A DNA stretch of 40,791 nucleotides, taken from the NCBI GenBank assembly GCA_903945175.1, contig CAJAUM010000042.1, forward strand, positions 1 through 40,791, written 5' to 3'. The translations under genes were made by a program, and so were the position numbers. This DNA is from an uncultured Bacteroidales bacterium. GTDB lineage: Bacteria; Bacteroidota; Bacteroidia; Bacteroidales; FEN-979. The stretch's first letter is position 1. Every line of letters begins with the position of its first letter. Positions 1-7,907 of the stretch are shown piece by piece. Below the pieces are notes generated by a model. The model had not been told where the DNA came from. It saw only the letters and a list, made by a program, of their open reading frames with translations, and made no database searches.

Positions 1-177
1 AAGGATGGGGCATATATCGTCAGATGCCACCGGTCGGCAGTTGTTAACATGAAGTATATCAAACATATATCCGGAAAATCAAGATCTATTGAACTTCAAC
101 TTGAGCATGTTGATGAACGGGTGCCGGTTTCCCGTGATTTCCCCAGGGCGTTGTTGTACAGCCCTTCCCGTAATTAG
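1..177 (+). CDS. LytTR-family response regulator, C-terminal end (partial)
   Basis: Reading from base 1 gives 58 codons to a TAG stop, and the 5' part lies outside the window. The piece contains YIVRCHRSAVVNMKYI, a later ISGK turn and a PVSR segment near the end. This matches the end of LytTR (AgrA/AlgR-type) DNA-binding domains, which usually read F-RCHRS-LVN---I and finish with a PVSR strand. The domain binds paired 9-bp direct repeats and is normally the output of a receiver-containing regulator whose kinase is often next door. A perfect tandem repeat starts 13 bp after the stop and could be its target. The receiver domain cannot be seen, so the full architecture is inferred. Confidence 0.8.
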   Translation, partial: KDGAYIVRCHRSAVVNMKYIKHISGKSRSIELQLEHVDERVPVSRDFPRALLYSPSRN

Positions 178-190
178 GGGAGGTTAATAA

Positions 191-230
191 TCTTTCCAGT
201 TCGTCACATTTCTTTCCAGTTCGTCACATT
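191..230 (+). promoter_or_regulatory. Perfect 2 x 20-bp tandem repeat, possible LytTR binding site
   Basis: The 20-mer TCTTTCCAGTTCGTCACATT occurs twice head to tail (191-210 and 211-230) with no mismatch. Each copy holds CCAGTTCGT (196-204 and 216-224), which fits 8 of 9 positions of the LytTR half-site consensus [TA][AC][CA]GTTN[AG][TG]. The period is 20 bp, about two helical turns. It lies between a LytTR gene and a protease gene, upstream of a candidate -7 box at 269-276. The binding role is inferred. Confidence 0.5.
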
Positions 231-268
231 CCCGTCAGCCCTTAACAGATTCCCGCCTCTTTTGAAGT

Positions 269-276
269 TATATTTG
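269..276 (+). promoter_or_regulatory. Candidate -7 promoter box for the C10 protease gene
   Basis: TATATTTG fits the Bacteroidota -7 consensus TAnnTTTG. It lies 64 bp before the protease start and about 40 bp after the tandem repeat. I see no clear TTTG -33 box at the right spacing, which would suit an activator-dependent promoter. Confidence 0.4.
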
Positions 277-340
277 TTTCGGAATTTGTTTAATTAAACC
301 GCCATTCTGTTTTTTTACGGAATGCCAAAAATCAGAAACT

Positions 341-2944
341 ATGAAAAAAATGGTCATGTTACTCCTGTTTGCTGTGATATTGTTCAGCAATGGGTTTGGA
401 AAAACGGTTGACCTGAACCGTGCAAAAACGGTTGCGGCAAATTACCTGGCTTCAATGCCAGTCCAGTTTCCTCAGGGGATCCCAGGCGGATTGACATTGT
501 CTTATTCGGCTATGGAAAACAACACATCCGGGTTGAAGGCCTCCTCAACGTCATTATTTTATGTCTTTAACGTAACCAACGCCCGTGGGTTCATCATTAT
601 TTCGGCCGATGATATCATCTCCCCGGTACTGGCTTATTCCTCTGAAACCAGTTTCACTGCCGGTAACATTCCACCGAATGTTGCAGCCTGGCTAAAAGGG
701 TATGAGCATGAGATCAGTTATGCAATCAAAACGAATATGGACCCCGCTCCTGACGTTATGTCGAAATGGGCAGCCCTGAATGCCGGCCCCCTGCCAGGGA
801 ATGGACTTAAGTCGGCCACGGGAGTTAACCCGCTGATCACAACACTCTGGGGTCAGGACCCATTCTATAACGGTTTATGTCCTTTTGACAATCCCAAAAA
901 TGAGCGTACCGTAACCGGATGCGTTGCCACTGCAATGGCTCAGGTTATGAAATATCATAGTTATCCTACGACTGGTATTGGCAGTTATTCATACAATACG
1001 ACCCGGTATGGAACCCTGTCGGCTAATTTCGGGGCTACAACGTACAACTGGACCAGCATGCCCAACAGCGTCACTTCAGCAAACACAGACGTGGCCACCC
1101 TGATGTATCATTGCGGCGTGAGCGTAGAAATGGAATACAACGTGAGTTCCCAGGGCGGTAGTGCAGCTTACGTCATTGCTTCAGACGATCCGAAATGTGC
1201 TGAAAATTCACTGAAAAACTATTTCGGTTACGCAACCACACTGCAGGGCGTAAAGAAAGCAAACTACACCAACAGCGGGTGGATCAGCCTTCTGAAGGCA
1301 GAACTTGATGTTAGCCGGCCGATGGTCTATGCAGGGGGAGCGCACTGCTTTGTCTGTGATGGATATAATGACAGTGATTATTTTCATTTCAACTGGGGCT
1401 GGTCGGGAGATTACGACGGATATTTTCTTCTTACCTCACTCAACCCGGGCGGAACCGGGACAGGAGGGGGCTCCGGATCCTACACCAACGGACAGGAGGC
1501 CATTATCGGGATTCGTCAGCCAGCTTCAGGCGGAACCGGAAACAGGTTTTTCAAGCTTGCGTTAAATGCACCGGTTACCTGCCCTTCCGACACCATTAAT
1601 TACGAAGATTCCCTCTCGTTTCACACCGACATCATCAATAACGGCCATGCCACCTTCAGCGGCGACATCACCGCCTGTATCTTCGACACCAACGGGAACT
1701 TTATTCATGAAGTCCAAACCATCAAGGGAATTGCACTGATCCCCGGCAGCCACCTGCCCGACGGCGCAACTTTCACAAACCCCGGGCTCTCCTCCATGCT
1801 TCCCAATACCTATTTTGTGGGTATCATGTACAGCACGAACGACACAAACTGGATCATTGTCGCTGACACAAATGCGTTTCACAATAATAAACGGCTGGTG
1901 GTCATAAATTCCAACCCCATCGAAATGTATTCAGCGATGAATATAAGTCCCGGATTACATTTGACCCAGGGAGATGCCGTATCGGTCCAGCTCGATTTAT
2001 TCAATTATGGAACCACTGATTTTAATGGTACACTTGACCTTTCTATTTATGATCTGGACGGTTATTATGTGAATTTTATAGGTGAGAAGACAAATTTTTC
2101 ACTTCCAGCTAAACAGCATACCAGTGGAATAACATTCAGCACATCCAGCATCAATGTCCTTCCCGGCAGTTATCTTATTGCCCTCTGGTACCAGCCCGCC
2201 GGAACGTCAGACTGGCAACTGATAGGATCAACAGCCTATGAAAACCCGGTTTTAATAGAGGTCAATGCAGCTCCTTTGATCGCCGATCAGTATGAGCCCA
2301 ACAATACGCTCCAGGCTGCCACCAACATGCCGGTGAGTTTCGCAACAAACCCGGCCATTATTCAAACGAGCGATGCAAACTGCCATGAAGGCATTGATTA
2401 TGACTTTTACACACTTTCTCTTCCTGTAGGATTTAATTATATCATTGCAGGATACATGGTTGATGCTTACAATGACCCTGATCAGGTATACACACTGGAT
2501 GCACAATGGTCCTGGTCCACAAACGGCACAACATGGTCAGAGGCTTATGATGACACCATCCCAGGCCATATCAACCTGGAGAATGGCGGGACAATCATGT
2601 TTCAGGTTTCGCCCTATTATCCCGGTCAGACAGGCACGTACAAAGCAATGATACAGATAAGCAGGAATCCGCTTGGCGTAGATGATCAGATGCCGCTTGC
2701 CGGTCTCAGGGTTTATCCCAATCCTGTTCATGATCAATTCTTCATTGAATCTGCAGACCAGCAGGCCGTTATTTCCGGAGTTAAACTGTTCAGCGTCACA
2801 GGGAACGAGCTTGCGGCAGTGAGCTTTACCGGGCTTCAGTCCGGCTGCAGCATGCCCGTTACGAACCTGCAGGATGGGACCTATATTCTTCATGTGACAA
2901 CGACCCATGGCATTATTCACAGGAAGATCGTTATCCGAAGGTAG
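341..2944 (+). CDS. Secreted C10 (streptopain-like) cysteine protease with T9SS sorting domain
   Basis: An 867-residue secreted protease. A signal peptide covers residues 1-20, followed by a Spi/C10 propeptide-like region to about 130. The peptidase domain has the nucleophile in TGCVATAMAQ (C194), the histidine in GGAHCFVCDGY (H335) and then the FNWGWSG motif, the usual C10 order. C10 members are better known as streptopain, interpain and related virulence or nutrient proteases, made as zymogens. Residues about 395-640 look like two beta-sandwich modules and about 645-775 like a pre-peptidase C-terminal type domain. Residues 789-867 (VYPNP to KIVIRR) are a T9SS type A sorting domain, so the product should cross the outer membrane and be anchored or released. 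The gene stands alone, downstream of a candidate LytTR site. Confidence 0.9.
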   Translation: MKKMVMLLLFAVILFSNGFGKTVDLNRAKTVAANYLASMPVQFPQGIPGGLTLSYSAMENNTSGLKASSTSLFYVFNVTNARGFIIISADDIISPVLAYSSETSFTAGNIPPNVAAWLKGYEHEISYAIKTNMDPAPDVMSKWAALNAGPLPGNGLKSATGVNPLITTLWGQDPFYNGLCPFDNPKNERTVTGCVATAMAQVMKYHSYPTTGIGSYSYNTTRYGTLSANFGATTYNWTSMPNSVTSANTDVATLMYHCGVSVEMEYNVSSQGGSAAYVIASDDPKCAENSLKNYFGYATTLQGVKKANYTNSGWISLLKAELDVSRPMVYAGGAHCFVCDGYNDSDYFHFNWGWSGDYDGYFLLTSLNPGGTGTGGGSGSYTNGQEAIIGIRQPASGGTGNRFFKLALNAPVTCPSDTINYEDSLSFHTDIINNGHATFSGDITACIFDTNGNFIHEVQTIKGIALIPGSHLPDGATFTNPGLSSMLPNTYFVGIMYSTNDTNWIIVADTNAFHNNKRLVVINSNPIEMYSAMNISPGLHLTQGDAVSVQLDLFNYGTTDFNGTLDLSIYDLDGYYVNFIGEKTNFSLPAKQHTSGITFSTSSINVLPGSYLIALWYQPAGTSDWQLIGSTAYENPVLIEVNAAPLIADQYEPNNTLQAATNMPVSFATNPAIIQTSDANCHEGIDYDFYTLSLPVGFNYIIAGYMVDAYNDPDQVYTLDAQWSWSTNGTTWSEAYDDTIPGHINLENGGTIMFQVSPYYPGQTGTYKAMIQISRNPLGVDDQMPLAGLRVYPNPVHDQFFIESADQQAVISGVKLFSVTGNELAAVSFTGLQSGCSMPVTNLQDGTYILHVTTTHGIIHRKIVIRR

Positions 2945-3015
2945 GGTAAAACAATTCTGCCAACTACATAAATGTACTATTTGTCAATATTCAATTGAAC
3001 CAAAAACGAAATTTT

Positions 3016-3396
3016 ATGAAAAAAAATGAGACTTTCATCATGTTGTTGTGCCTCCTTTTCCTGAGTATTTCCGGATGCAAAAAAGGAAGCGAAATCACCT
3101 GTAACCTGAGTACGGCAGCCAATCAGCCTCCTGTTGATATGTCAGTGGTATACACCGCCACACAAACAGGAGACGGGACCATTTCATCGCTCAGCTATGA
3201 GACGATTACCGGAACGGTGACTGTTCCGAATCCAACCCTGCCCTGGACGGTGGTCGTAAATGTGCTTTCAACCACTGCGGTAAAAATATCAGCCAGCGGG
3301 ACAACTAAAAATGGAAGTCTGAAAATTTCATATTCGGGTGAGACTTCGACCTCCAAGATCTCCGGGAGTGATTATTGTGAACAGCAAACGAATTAG
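3016..3396 (+). CDS. Small lipoprotein of unknown function
   Basis: A 126-residue protein. The start at 3016 is chosen because it gives MKKNETF and a compact lipoprotein signal with lipobox SISGC (C21); an upstream TTG at 2995 would only add seven residues. The mature part is rich in Thr/Ser/Val with alternating hydrophobic residues, which suggests a small beta-sandwich like those of Bacteroidota periplasmic lipoproteins. It contains two cysteines beyond the lipid-bearing one (CNLS near residue 29 and DYCEQ near the end). I do not recognise a family. It follows the protease gene by 71 bp and could be co-transcribed with it. Confidence 0.7.
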   Translation: MKKNETFIMLLCLLFLSISGCKKGSEITCNLSTAANQPPVDMSVVYTATQTGDGTISSLSYETITGTVTVPNPTLPWTVVVNVLSTTAVKISASGTTKNGSLKISYSGETSTSKISGSDYCEQQTN

Positions 3397-3500
3397 CTGC
3401 AGAATGCCCGTTACGGACTATCAGCCAGTTATAGAGCAAGCATGCGTATTATTCCAGAATTAATAAAATCAATAGATTGTCTAACTAAAAGTGAATCGTT

Positions 3501-4154
3501 ATGAGAAGACCAGAAATTTTGCTGTTGATGGCGGTGTTCGCGTTATCATCCGTCAGTTTATCTGCGCAGAAATTAACCTCCGGAAGCATAGATGTATTAA
3601 AAGGTGAAAAAACGCTGAATGTCGTGTTTGATTATTCAAACATAACCGTTGGCAATCTGGCAAACCCCTTCGCGACAGGCAAAGGTACCCCTGAAAAAGA
3701 GTATGTGGCAAAAAAAACTTCAGAGCTCAATGAAAAAAAACCAGGGGACGGCGACCGTTGGGCCCAGGCCTGGAAGGATGACCGTGCCAGGCTTTTTCAG
3801 CCAGCTTTATTGAAAGAACTCAATGAAAAACTCGAAAAACAAGGAGTAGTCGTAAAAGAGGATGGATCCGATGCAAAGTATACACTGGTAGTGAAAACTG
3901 TTTTTATTGATCCGGGATGGAATATCGGGGTTTCAAAAAAGGAAGCCTTCATCAGCCTGATGATCGATGTAGCAGAAACAGCAGATCATTCAAAGGTAGC
4001 TGCTACGGTTGAAATGAAAAATGTACTTAAAAAGGTTCAGGTGTCATATGGCGACATGACTTTCGATTTTGCAGTTGGCCAACGCCTGCAGGCATGTTAT
4101 GAGCAAGCCGGCATATCCTTTGGTAAATACCTTTCAAAAGGATTATCCAAATAA
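3501..4154 (+). CDS. Exported protein of unknown function
   Basis: A 217-residue protein with a clear signal peptide (residues 1-22, ending SLSAQ). The mature part holds a conserved-looking core: KTLNVVFDYSNI near residue 36, a charged helix WAQAWKDDRARLFQPALLKELNEKL (about 85-110) and strands KYTLVVKTVFIDPGWN and AFISLMIDVAE. The final segment contains GDMTFDFAVGQRLQACYE. This pattern is familiar from uncharacterised Bacteroidota periplasmic proteins but I cannot assign a named domain. No catalytic motif is visible. It is a separate transcription unit with about 100 bp before the start. Confidence 0.7.
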   Translation: MRRPEILLLMAVFALSSVSLSAQKLTSGSIDVLKGEKTLNVVFDYSNITVGNLANPFATGKGTPEKEYVAKKTSELNEKKPGDGDRWAQAWKDDRARLFQPALLKELNEKLEKQGVVVKEDGSDAKYTLVVKTVFIDPGWNIGVSKKEAFISLMIDVAETADHSKVAATVEMKNVLKKVQVSYGDMTFDFAVGQRLQACYEQAGISFGKYLSKGLSK

Positions 4155-4298
4155 ACGTTTTGTCCAGTGCTGTAACAACCACTTTCTCCAGCCCGGTGGC
4201 TTTGACGATATCTGCTATAATTTCTGCTTTTTTTATTGTGATTGAGGCTAAGTGATACTATTTGTCGGGTACTGTGAATTGTTTTTTACTATTCGGAA

Positions 4299-4454
4299 AT
4301 GAATACAGGCGAAATCATCAAAGGATCTAGCCTGAAATCTTTTCATCAAAAGTTCAATCCAGCCCTCTCGGTAAGAACCTCAATGTCAGATTATCGCAAA
4401 GAAACCTGGCTTACCAATGTCCCGCTATATGCGTTCGATTCATTTGCTTTCTGA
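4299..4454 (+). pseudogene. C-terminal fragment of a DUF4143-type AAA ATPase
   Basis: An isolated 51-codon frame inside the 437-bp gap 4155-4591. It reads GEIIKGSSLKSFHQKF, then LSVRTSMSDYRKE, then WLTNVPLYAF. This is the typical ending of Bacteroidota P-loop ATPases with a C-terminal DUF4143 domain (SLK---KY-P---IRTS, then LPLYA). Nothing before it in frame resembles the rest of that roughly 400-residue protein, so this is a 3' remnant of a lost gene. The rest of the gap shows nothing I can name. Confidence 0.5.
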
Positions 4455-4591
4455 GCAAGTGAGTAAAACCCTTCTTGTGGTGACTGCTTTCTCTCCACCA
4501 TAGAGTGACATTCAGTTGCAGTGCAGTATCTGTTGTTGAAAAAAACTCGGGTTACAGCCGGAGGTTACTGTTATTCTGACACGCCCTCCTC

Positions 4592-5785
4592 TCAAAACCT
4601 GATCCCCATCGTGATCACGAAGTTCTGCCTGGAATGGTCAGCCCAGTAAGAGCCGTCGGGGTAAACCACCTCGTTGAAGGGCTTTACACCCGGATCGCCG
4701 GTAGTCAGCCAGTTGTATTGCGCCCGAATGTATCCGTCGCTGAAGGGCTTGAACTCAATCCCGGCGGAGCAGCCGAAGATCATGAATTGGTTTGTTTGGC
4801 CTGTATAAGAACCGCCAATGAGGATGTTTTCGGGATCGTAGAACATTTCGCCGCGGAGGGCCAGGGAGAACTTCGGGTGAAACCAGAATTTCCCCCCGAT
4901 AAGTCCCGATACCATCAACCCGCCCTTCACCGAATCCGAAACCTTGCTCTCCGTGCGCTTGAAGGCAAGGTCGGCCTGGGCGATAAGGTTCCAACGGGGC
5001 GCCGGGTTCCACCTGGCAAACAGGTTGTTGAAGAAATAATCCCGGTTGAACGATGCGCCCTGCGGGGCGGTGTTGCCCAGCGCGGTATGGTAGCTCACGG
5101 TGAGGTCATCGGTCGGGTTGCAGATGATGTCGAAGCCGAACATCACATGGTGGTTTCGCCCGAAAGGCACGGAGAACGGATTGCCCGCCCATCCGATGAA
5201 TTCCCACATTTTATCCGGGGTGGTGAAGGAAAGCGCAGCGCCCAGCAGGGTGCTGGGCTCATAGTAGCTGCCCACCGTGCAGGTGCTTAAAAGGTTATCG
5301 ACCGGCCGGGTCGATTCCACCCCGACCAGGCTCTCCAGGTACCCGCAGTCGAACCAGAGTCCTTTGTAAATCCTGAAGCCCAGCGACAGTTCATGTACGT
5401 AATTGATCCATTCGGCCGTGGTGTTGCCTGCCAGTAACTGCGGCTGATCGCCGATCCGGATGTCGGCGGTGGCCCTCGCCCATCGGTTTTCGTATTGAAT
5501 GTCGAGGTCGAGCATGTTCACCCTGATCTGGTTGATATAGGGCGAATTGCTTTGGAACTCGTAGGTGTGCGAGGTGGGGATCGTCCCCCCGATGTTCCCC
5601 ACATAATAGACATCAAGGTAAGCGTCAACCGTCAGCCCCTGGAGGAGATGCCTGTTTTTCCACTGCTCAGCCTGCTTCATCAGCGAGTCAACGGGCTGAC
5701 AACTCAGGTCGCTCCCGCCGGGAAACAGCATGAACAAACACACCGCAACGATGATAAAAAGAGGGATCTTCCTTGTCTGCTCCAC
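4592..5785 (-). CDS. BBP2-family outer-membrane beta-barrel (putative porin)
   Basis: About 397 residues from a GTG at 5785. An in-frame ATG at 5848 would add 21 residues, but the GTG leaves a proper signal peptide (VEQTRKIPLFIIVAVCLFML) directly after a candidate -7 box at 5803-5810, so I prefer it. The mature protein has alternating amphipathic strands rich in aromatic residues, a YLDVYYV opening strand and ends in phenylalanine (ITMGIRF), as barrels inserted by BamA do. The motifs MLDLDIQYENRWARATADIRIG and LWFDCGYLESLVGVEST match the BBP2/OmpL-like porin-2 family, often around 380-420 residues. The substrate is unknown. It is divergent from the SET-domain gene. Confidence 0.75.
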   Translation of the reverse strand: MEQTRKIPLFIIVAVCLFMLFPGGSDLSCQPVDSLMKQAEQWKNRHLLQGLTVDAYLDVYYVGNIGGTIPTSHTYEFQSNSPYINQIRVNMLDLDIQYENRWARATADIRIGDQPQLLAGNTTAEWINYVHELSLGFRIYKGLWFDCGYLESLVGVESTRPVDNLLSTCTVGSYYEPSTLLGAALSFTTPDKMWEFIGWAGNPFSVPFGRNHHVMFGFDIICNPTDDLTVSYHTALGNTAPQGASFNRDYFFNNLFARWNPAPRWNLIAQADLAFKRTESKVSDSVKGGLMVSGLIGGKFWFHPKFSLALRGEMFYDPENILIGGSYTGQTNQFMIFGCSAGIEFKPFSDGYIRAQYNWLTTGDPGVKPFNEVVYPDGSYWADHSRQNFVITMGIRF

Positions 5786-5802
5786 AACGAGATTTATAGG
5801 CT

Positions 5803-5810
5803 CAAAAATA
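5803..5810 (-). promoter_or_regulatory. Candidate -7 box for the BBP2 barrel gene
   Basis: On the minus strand this reads TATTTTTG, a match to TAnnTTTG, 18-25 bp before the preferred GTG start. If used, transcription would begin after the upstream ATG at 5848, which supports the shorter protein. The -33 element is not clear. Confidence 0.35.
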
Positions 5811-5870
5811 ACAAAATCACAAATACTGTTGAATTTTACACCGAACATGAAAGAATTCCGGATTATTCTG

Positions 5871-5878
5871 TAAGTTTG
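5871..5878 (+). promoter_or_regulatory. Candidate -7 box for the SET-domain gene
   Basis: TAAGTTTG matches TAnnTTTG and lies 26-33 bp before the ATG at 5904. A good -33 box is not visible. Confidence 0.4.
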
Positions 5879-5903
5879 ATCAGAAATATTTCAAAGCTGC
5901 GTT

Positions 5904-6359
5904 ATGGAAAAACTGATTTGCGTTAAAGAGACACCCTTAAAAGGGAAGGGGATCTTTGCTCTCCGCGACATCCGGAAGAGTGAAATAATCTCAACCTTCA
6001 CCGGTCCCCGTGTAAAGCTTGAACGACTGGATGAATTTCCGCCCGAGGTGGTTGATCACCTTTTCAATGTGGGAACCGATGAGTACCTCATGGCACGGGA
6101 ACCGGAGGTAAGGACAAACCATTCCTGCGATCCGAACGCCGGCATCGTCAGGGATGTCTGCCTCATTGCCATGCGCGACATTCAAAAGGATGAAGAGATC
6201 ACCTTCGACTATTCGATAATCATTGACGACGACTGGGCGTTGGAGTGCCGGTGCGGATCGCCGCTTTGCAGGAAAATCATCGGGAAATTCAGGGACCTTC
6301 CTTTGGAAATAAAAGAGAAATACAAGGACTTTACCCCGGAGTGGATCAAAAACAGATGA
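5904..6359 (+). CDS. SET-domain protein (putative lysine methyltransferase)
   Basis: A 151-residue protein that is almost entirely a SET domain. The N-terminal part has KGKGIFALRDIRKSEII, the usual opening. NHSCDPN (72-78) and EEITFDYS (97-104) are the two SAM-binding/pseudoknot motifs, and a post-SET cysteine set CRCGSPLC (C115, C117, C122) would bind zinc with a SET cysteine. SET enzymes methylate protein lysines. Bacterial copies of this short cytoplasmic type are common but their targets are mostly unknown. The start is fixed by length and by the promoter just upstream. The stop overlaps the ATG of a truncated lipoprotein frame (ATGA overlap). Confidence 0.85.
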   Translation: MEKLICVKETPLKGKGIFALRDIRKSEIISTFTGPRVKLERLDEFPPEVVDHLFNVGTDEYLMAREPEVRTNHSCDPNAGIVRDVCLIAMRDIQKDEEITFDYSIIIDDDWALECRCGSPLCRKIIGKFRDLPLEIKEKYKDFTPEWIKNR

Positions 6360-6412
6360 AAAAATCAGTGGTTCTCCTCATTCTGACTATCTTGTTTTCC
6401 TGCATGAAGTAG
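6356..6412 (+). pseudogene. Orphan lipoprotein signal-peptide stub
   Basis: An 18-codon frame, MKKSVVLLILTILFSCMK followed by TAG. Its ATG overlaps the SET gene stop (ATGA). It is a textbook lipoprotein signal with lipobox LFSC and then ends. The body of the gene is missing, since a minus-strand gene ends 22 bp later. I read it as the N-terminal remnant of a lipoprotein that was once translationally coupled to the SET gene. A functional micro-lipoprotein is possible but unsupported. Confidence 0.45.
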
Positions 6413-6433
6413 GAATGAAAGTTTTTATCAGAA

Positions 6434-6955
6434 TCACAACTTAACCCACCAAAGTCTTGCCTTTTTCCCCCAGAGAATTTCATGCGGCGTCAACAGGATG
6501 GTATCATCCCTGAATTCAAAATCACGTGTCAATACCGATCCCCAGTCCTTTGGATTTGTGGCAGAAAGGCGCTCGTGCTCAATGACCCCGTTGGAAATTT
6601 TATAGTTGGTAAAATATACAAAGTTAGATTGATAGAATTTCGCCAATTCTTTACCACCCTCCAGGGTTAAACGCTCCATGTTTTTATTTGCGTCAAAATC
6701 TTTGTAACCTTTTGGCGTGATCTGGGCCCCCATATGCCCCAGCCCGTCATAAAGAATATATCCATTCCACCCCGTAAACGCGGAGTCATAAACCCAATTG
6801 CCGGATAATTTGTCAATTGTTTCAATTTTATAAAGTCGCCACATCCCGTGAAATTTGGAGTCGACAGGTTGCACCTCATTCCGGCAGCCCGATATGGTCA
6901 GGAGCACAAATAGTCCGAATAATAATTTTGACCTGTATCTGTTTTGAGCTATCAT
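6434..6955 (-). CDS. Lipocalin-like lipoprotein
   Basis: A 173-residue lipoprotein when started at 6955, which gives MIAQNRYRSKLLFG and lipobox TISGC (C24). Longer starts reach back to 7243 but would cover the start of the divergent MBL pseudogene and add unlike sequence; an ATG at 6991 is the main alternative. The mature part begins FHGMWRLYKIE and has GWNGYILYDGLGHMGAQIT, a pattern of the lipocalin-like domain family (W-L, then G-L-Y---G-M). These are small periplasmic barrels thought to bind hydrophobic ligands, mostly of unknown role. It is divergent from the pseudogene at 7008, with overlapping promoter space. Confidence 0.65.
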   Translation of the reverse strand: MIAQNRYRSKLLFGLFVLLTISGCRNEVQPVDSKFHGMWRLYKIETIDKLSGNWVYDSAFTGWNGYILYDGLGHMGAQITPKGYKDFDANKNMERLTLEGGKELAKFYQSNFVYFTNYKISNGVIEHERLSATNPKDWGSVLTRDFEFRDDTILLTPHEILWGKKARLWWVKL

Positions 6956-6975
6956 CCGTGATAATTTTAAATTTG
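6943..6975 (+). promoter_or_regulatory. Candidate full promoter (-33/-7) of the MBL pseudogene
   Basis: TTTG at 6943-6946 and TAAATTTG at 6968-6975, separated by 21 bp, fit both boxes of the Bacteroidota promoter. It sits 33 bp before the MBL pseudogene ATG. The promoter looks intact although the gene does not. Confidence 0.5.
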
Positions 6976-7007
6976 TACGATTATATGCCATCTCAACATC
7001 CAAAATT

Positions 7008-7633
7008 ATGAAAAAATCCTTATTTCTTCTGACAGCATTATCTGCGATATTCATCTGGACTTCCGCTTCGGCCCAGGTTTTTAAAAACGATGAGTTGACA
7101 ATCTCCTCTCTTGGCAACAAGGTTTGGGTGATTGAAACGTACGACAACACCACGATGTACCTGGTTGAAGGAGACGAAAAAGCCTTGCTGATAGACACAG
7201 GCACAAAATGTAAAAAGCTTGATGAGATCATACGGCAAATCACGCAAAAGCCCCTGTTTGTCGTGCTTACACAGGCCTATCCGGGTTGTTCACATGCCTG
7301 CACATACCCCCGGCTCCATTGTTTTGCTTGATAAACAAACCGAAAGCTGCTTTTCGGGCGATGCCTTTGGCTCAGGACAGATTTGGCTGCAGCTTAAACC
7401 GACTGCCCCCATGGTTACTTATGTCGGCTCGCTTAAAAAGATGACCGTTATCATGAACCAGGGAATTACGAAAATATACTGTGGCCATGATTGAACTCGC
7501 CGAATCTCTTGACAACGGGACGGCTCCCACGGGGAAACCTTTCGCGATAAAAGTCTCCTTCGGGTGCGAAAACCCGATGATCGTCACCAATGGCCCGGCA
7601 AGTATTGTTTACGACCCCGATCACCTGAAATAA
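7008..7633 (+). pseudogene. Metallo-beta-lactamase-fold hydrolase, decayed (deletion and frameshifts)
   Basis: The first frame encodes a signal peptide (MKKSLFLLTALSAIF to SASAQ), then VWVIETYDNTTMYLVEGDEK and ALLIDTGT, the standard opening of an MBL-fold enzyme, up to PLFVVLTQAYPG. The metal motif HxHxDH should follow but is absent. About 25 bp later, in another frame, the text resumes as VHMPAHTPGSIVLLD and FSGDAFGSGQIW to YCGHD, which is the later metal-ligand half. A further frame change at about 7487 leads to MIELAESLDNGTAP and ends at TAA 7631-7633. So the middle (about the first three metal ligands) is deleted and two frame changes are present. Catalysis is not possible. The promoter still looks intact. 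Confidence 0.8.
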
Positions 7634-7717
7634 TTTCTGTTTGTTCAGGGGCGATTCATGTAAATATTTTCAATATTAATACAAGTGCAGCACACACCTC
7701 CTTAATTTCAACATCCC

Positions 7718-7801
7718 ATGAAAAAAACAGGCTTTATCGTTCTATTGTTTATTCTGCTCTCCTCTGCCTATGCGCAGGAAACATCCAATCAAAACAGATG
7801 A
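7718..7801 (+). pseudogene. Orphan signal-peptide stub
   Basis: A 27-codon frame: MKKTGFIVLLFILLSSAYAQ followed by ETSNQNR and TGA. It is a clean Sec signal peptide with almost no mature part. It sits in the 274-bp gap 7634-7907, right after the MBL pseudogene, and is best read as the N-terminal remnant of a lost secreted protein. The rest of the gap shows nothing I can name. Confidence 0.4.
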
Positions 7802-7907
7802 TCAATCCATTACAACCAAGCTGATCCTGCAATAATTTGTCAATCACAATAGGGTGTTCATGAAAAATTAACAGGATAATCTGAAAAAAATCGCCCGCCT
7901 TAACCGT

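Noticed and set aside
191-230. Start of a CRISPR array or satellite
   Set aside because: Only two contiguous 20-bp units without spacers; no further copies follow.
4634-5290. A 218-codon open frame opposite the BBP2 barrel gene
   Set aside because: The minus strand has a signal peptide, barrel strands and a terminal Phe. The plus frame has no recognisable features and is a shadow.
6956-7243. N-terminal extension of the lipocalin-like lipoprotein
   Set aside because: It would overlap the start and promoter of the MBL pseudogene and place the lipobox at residue 120.
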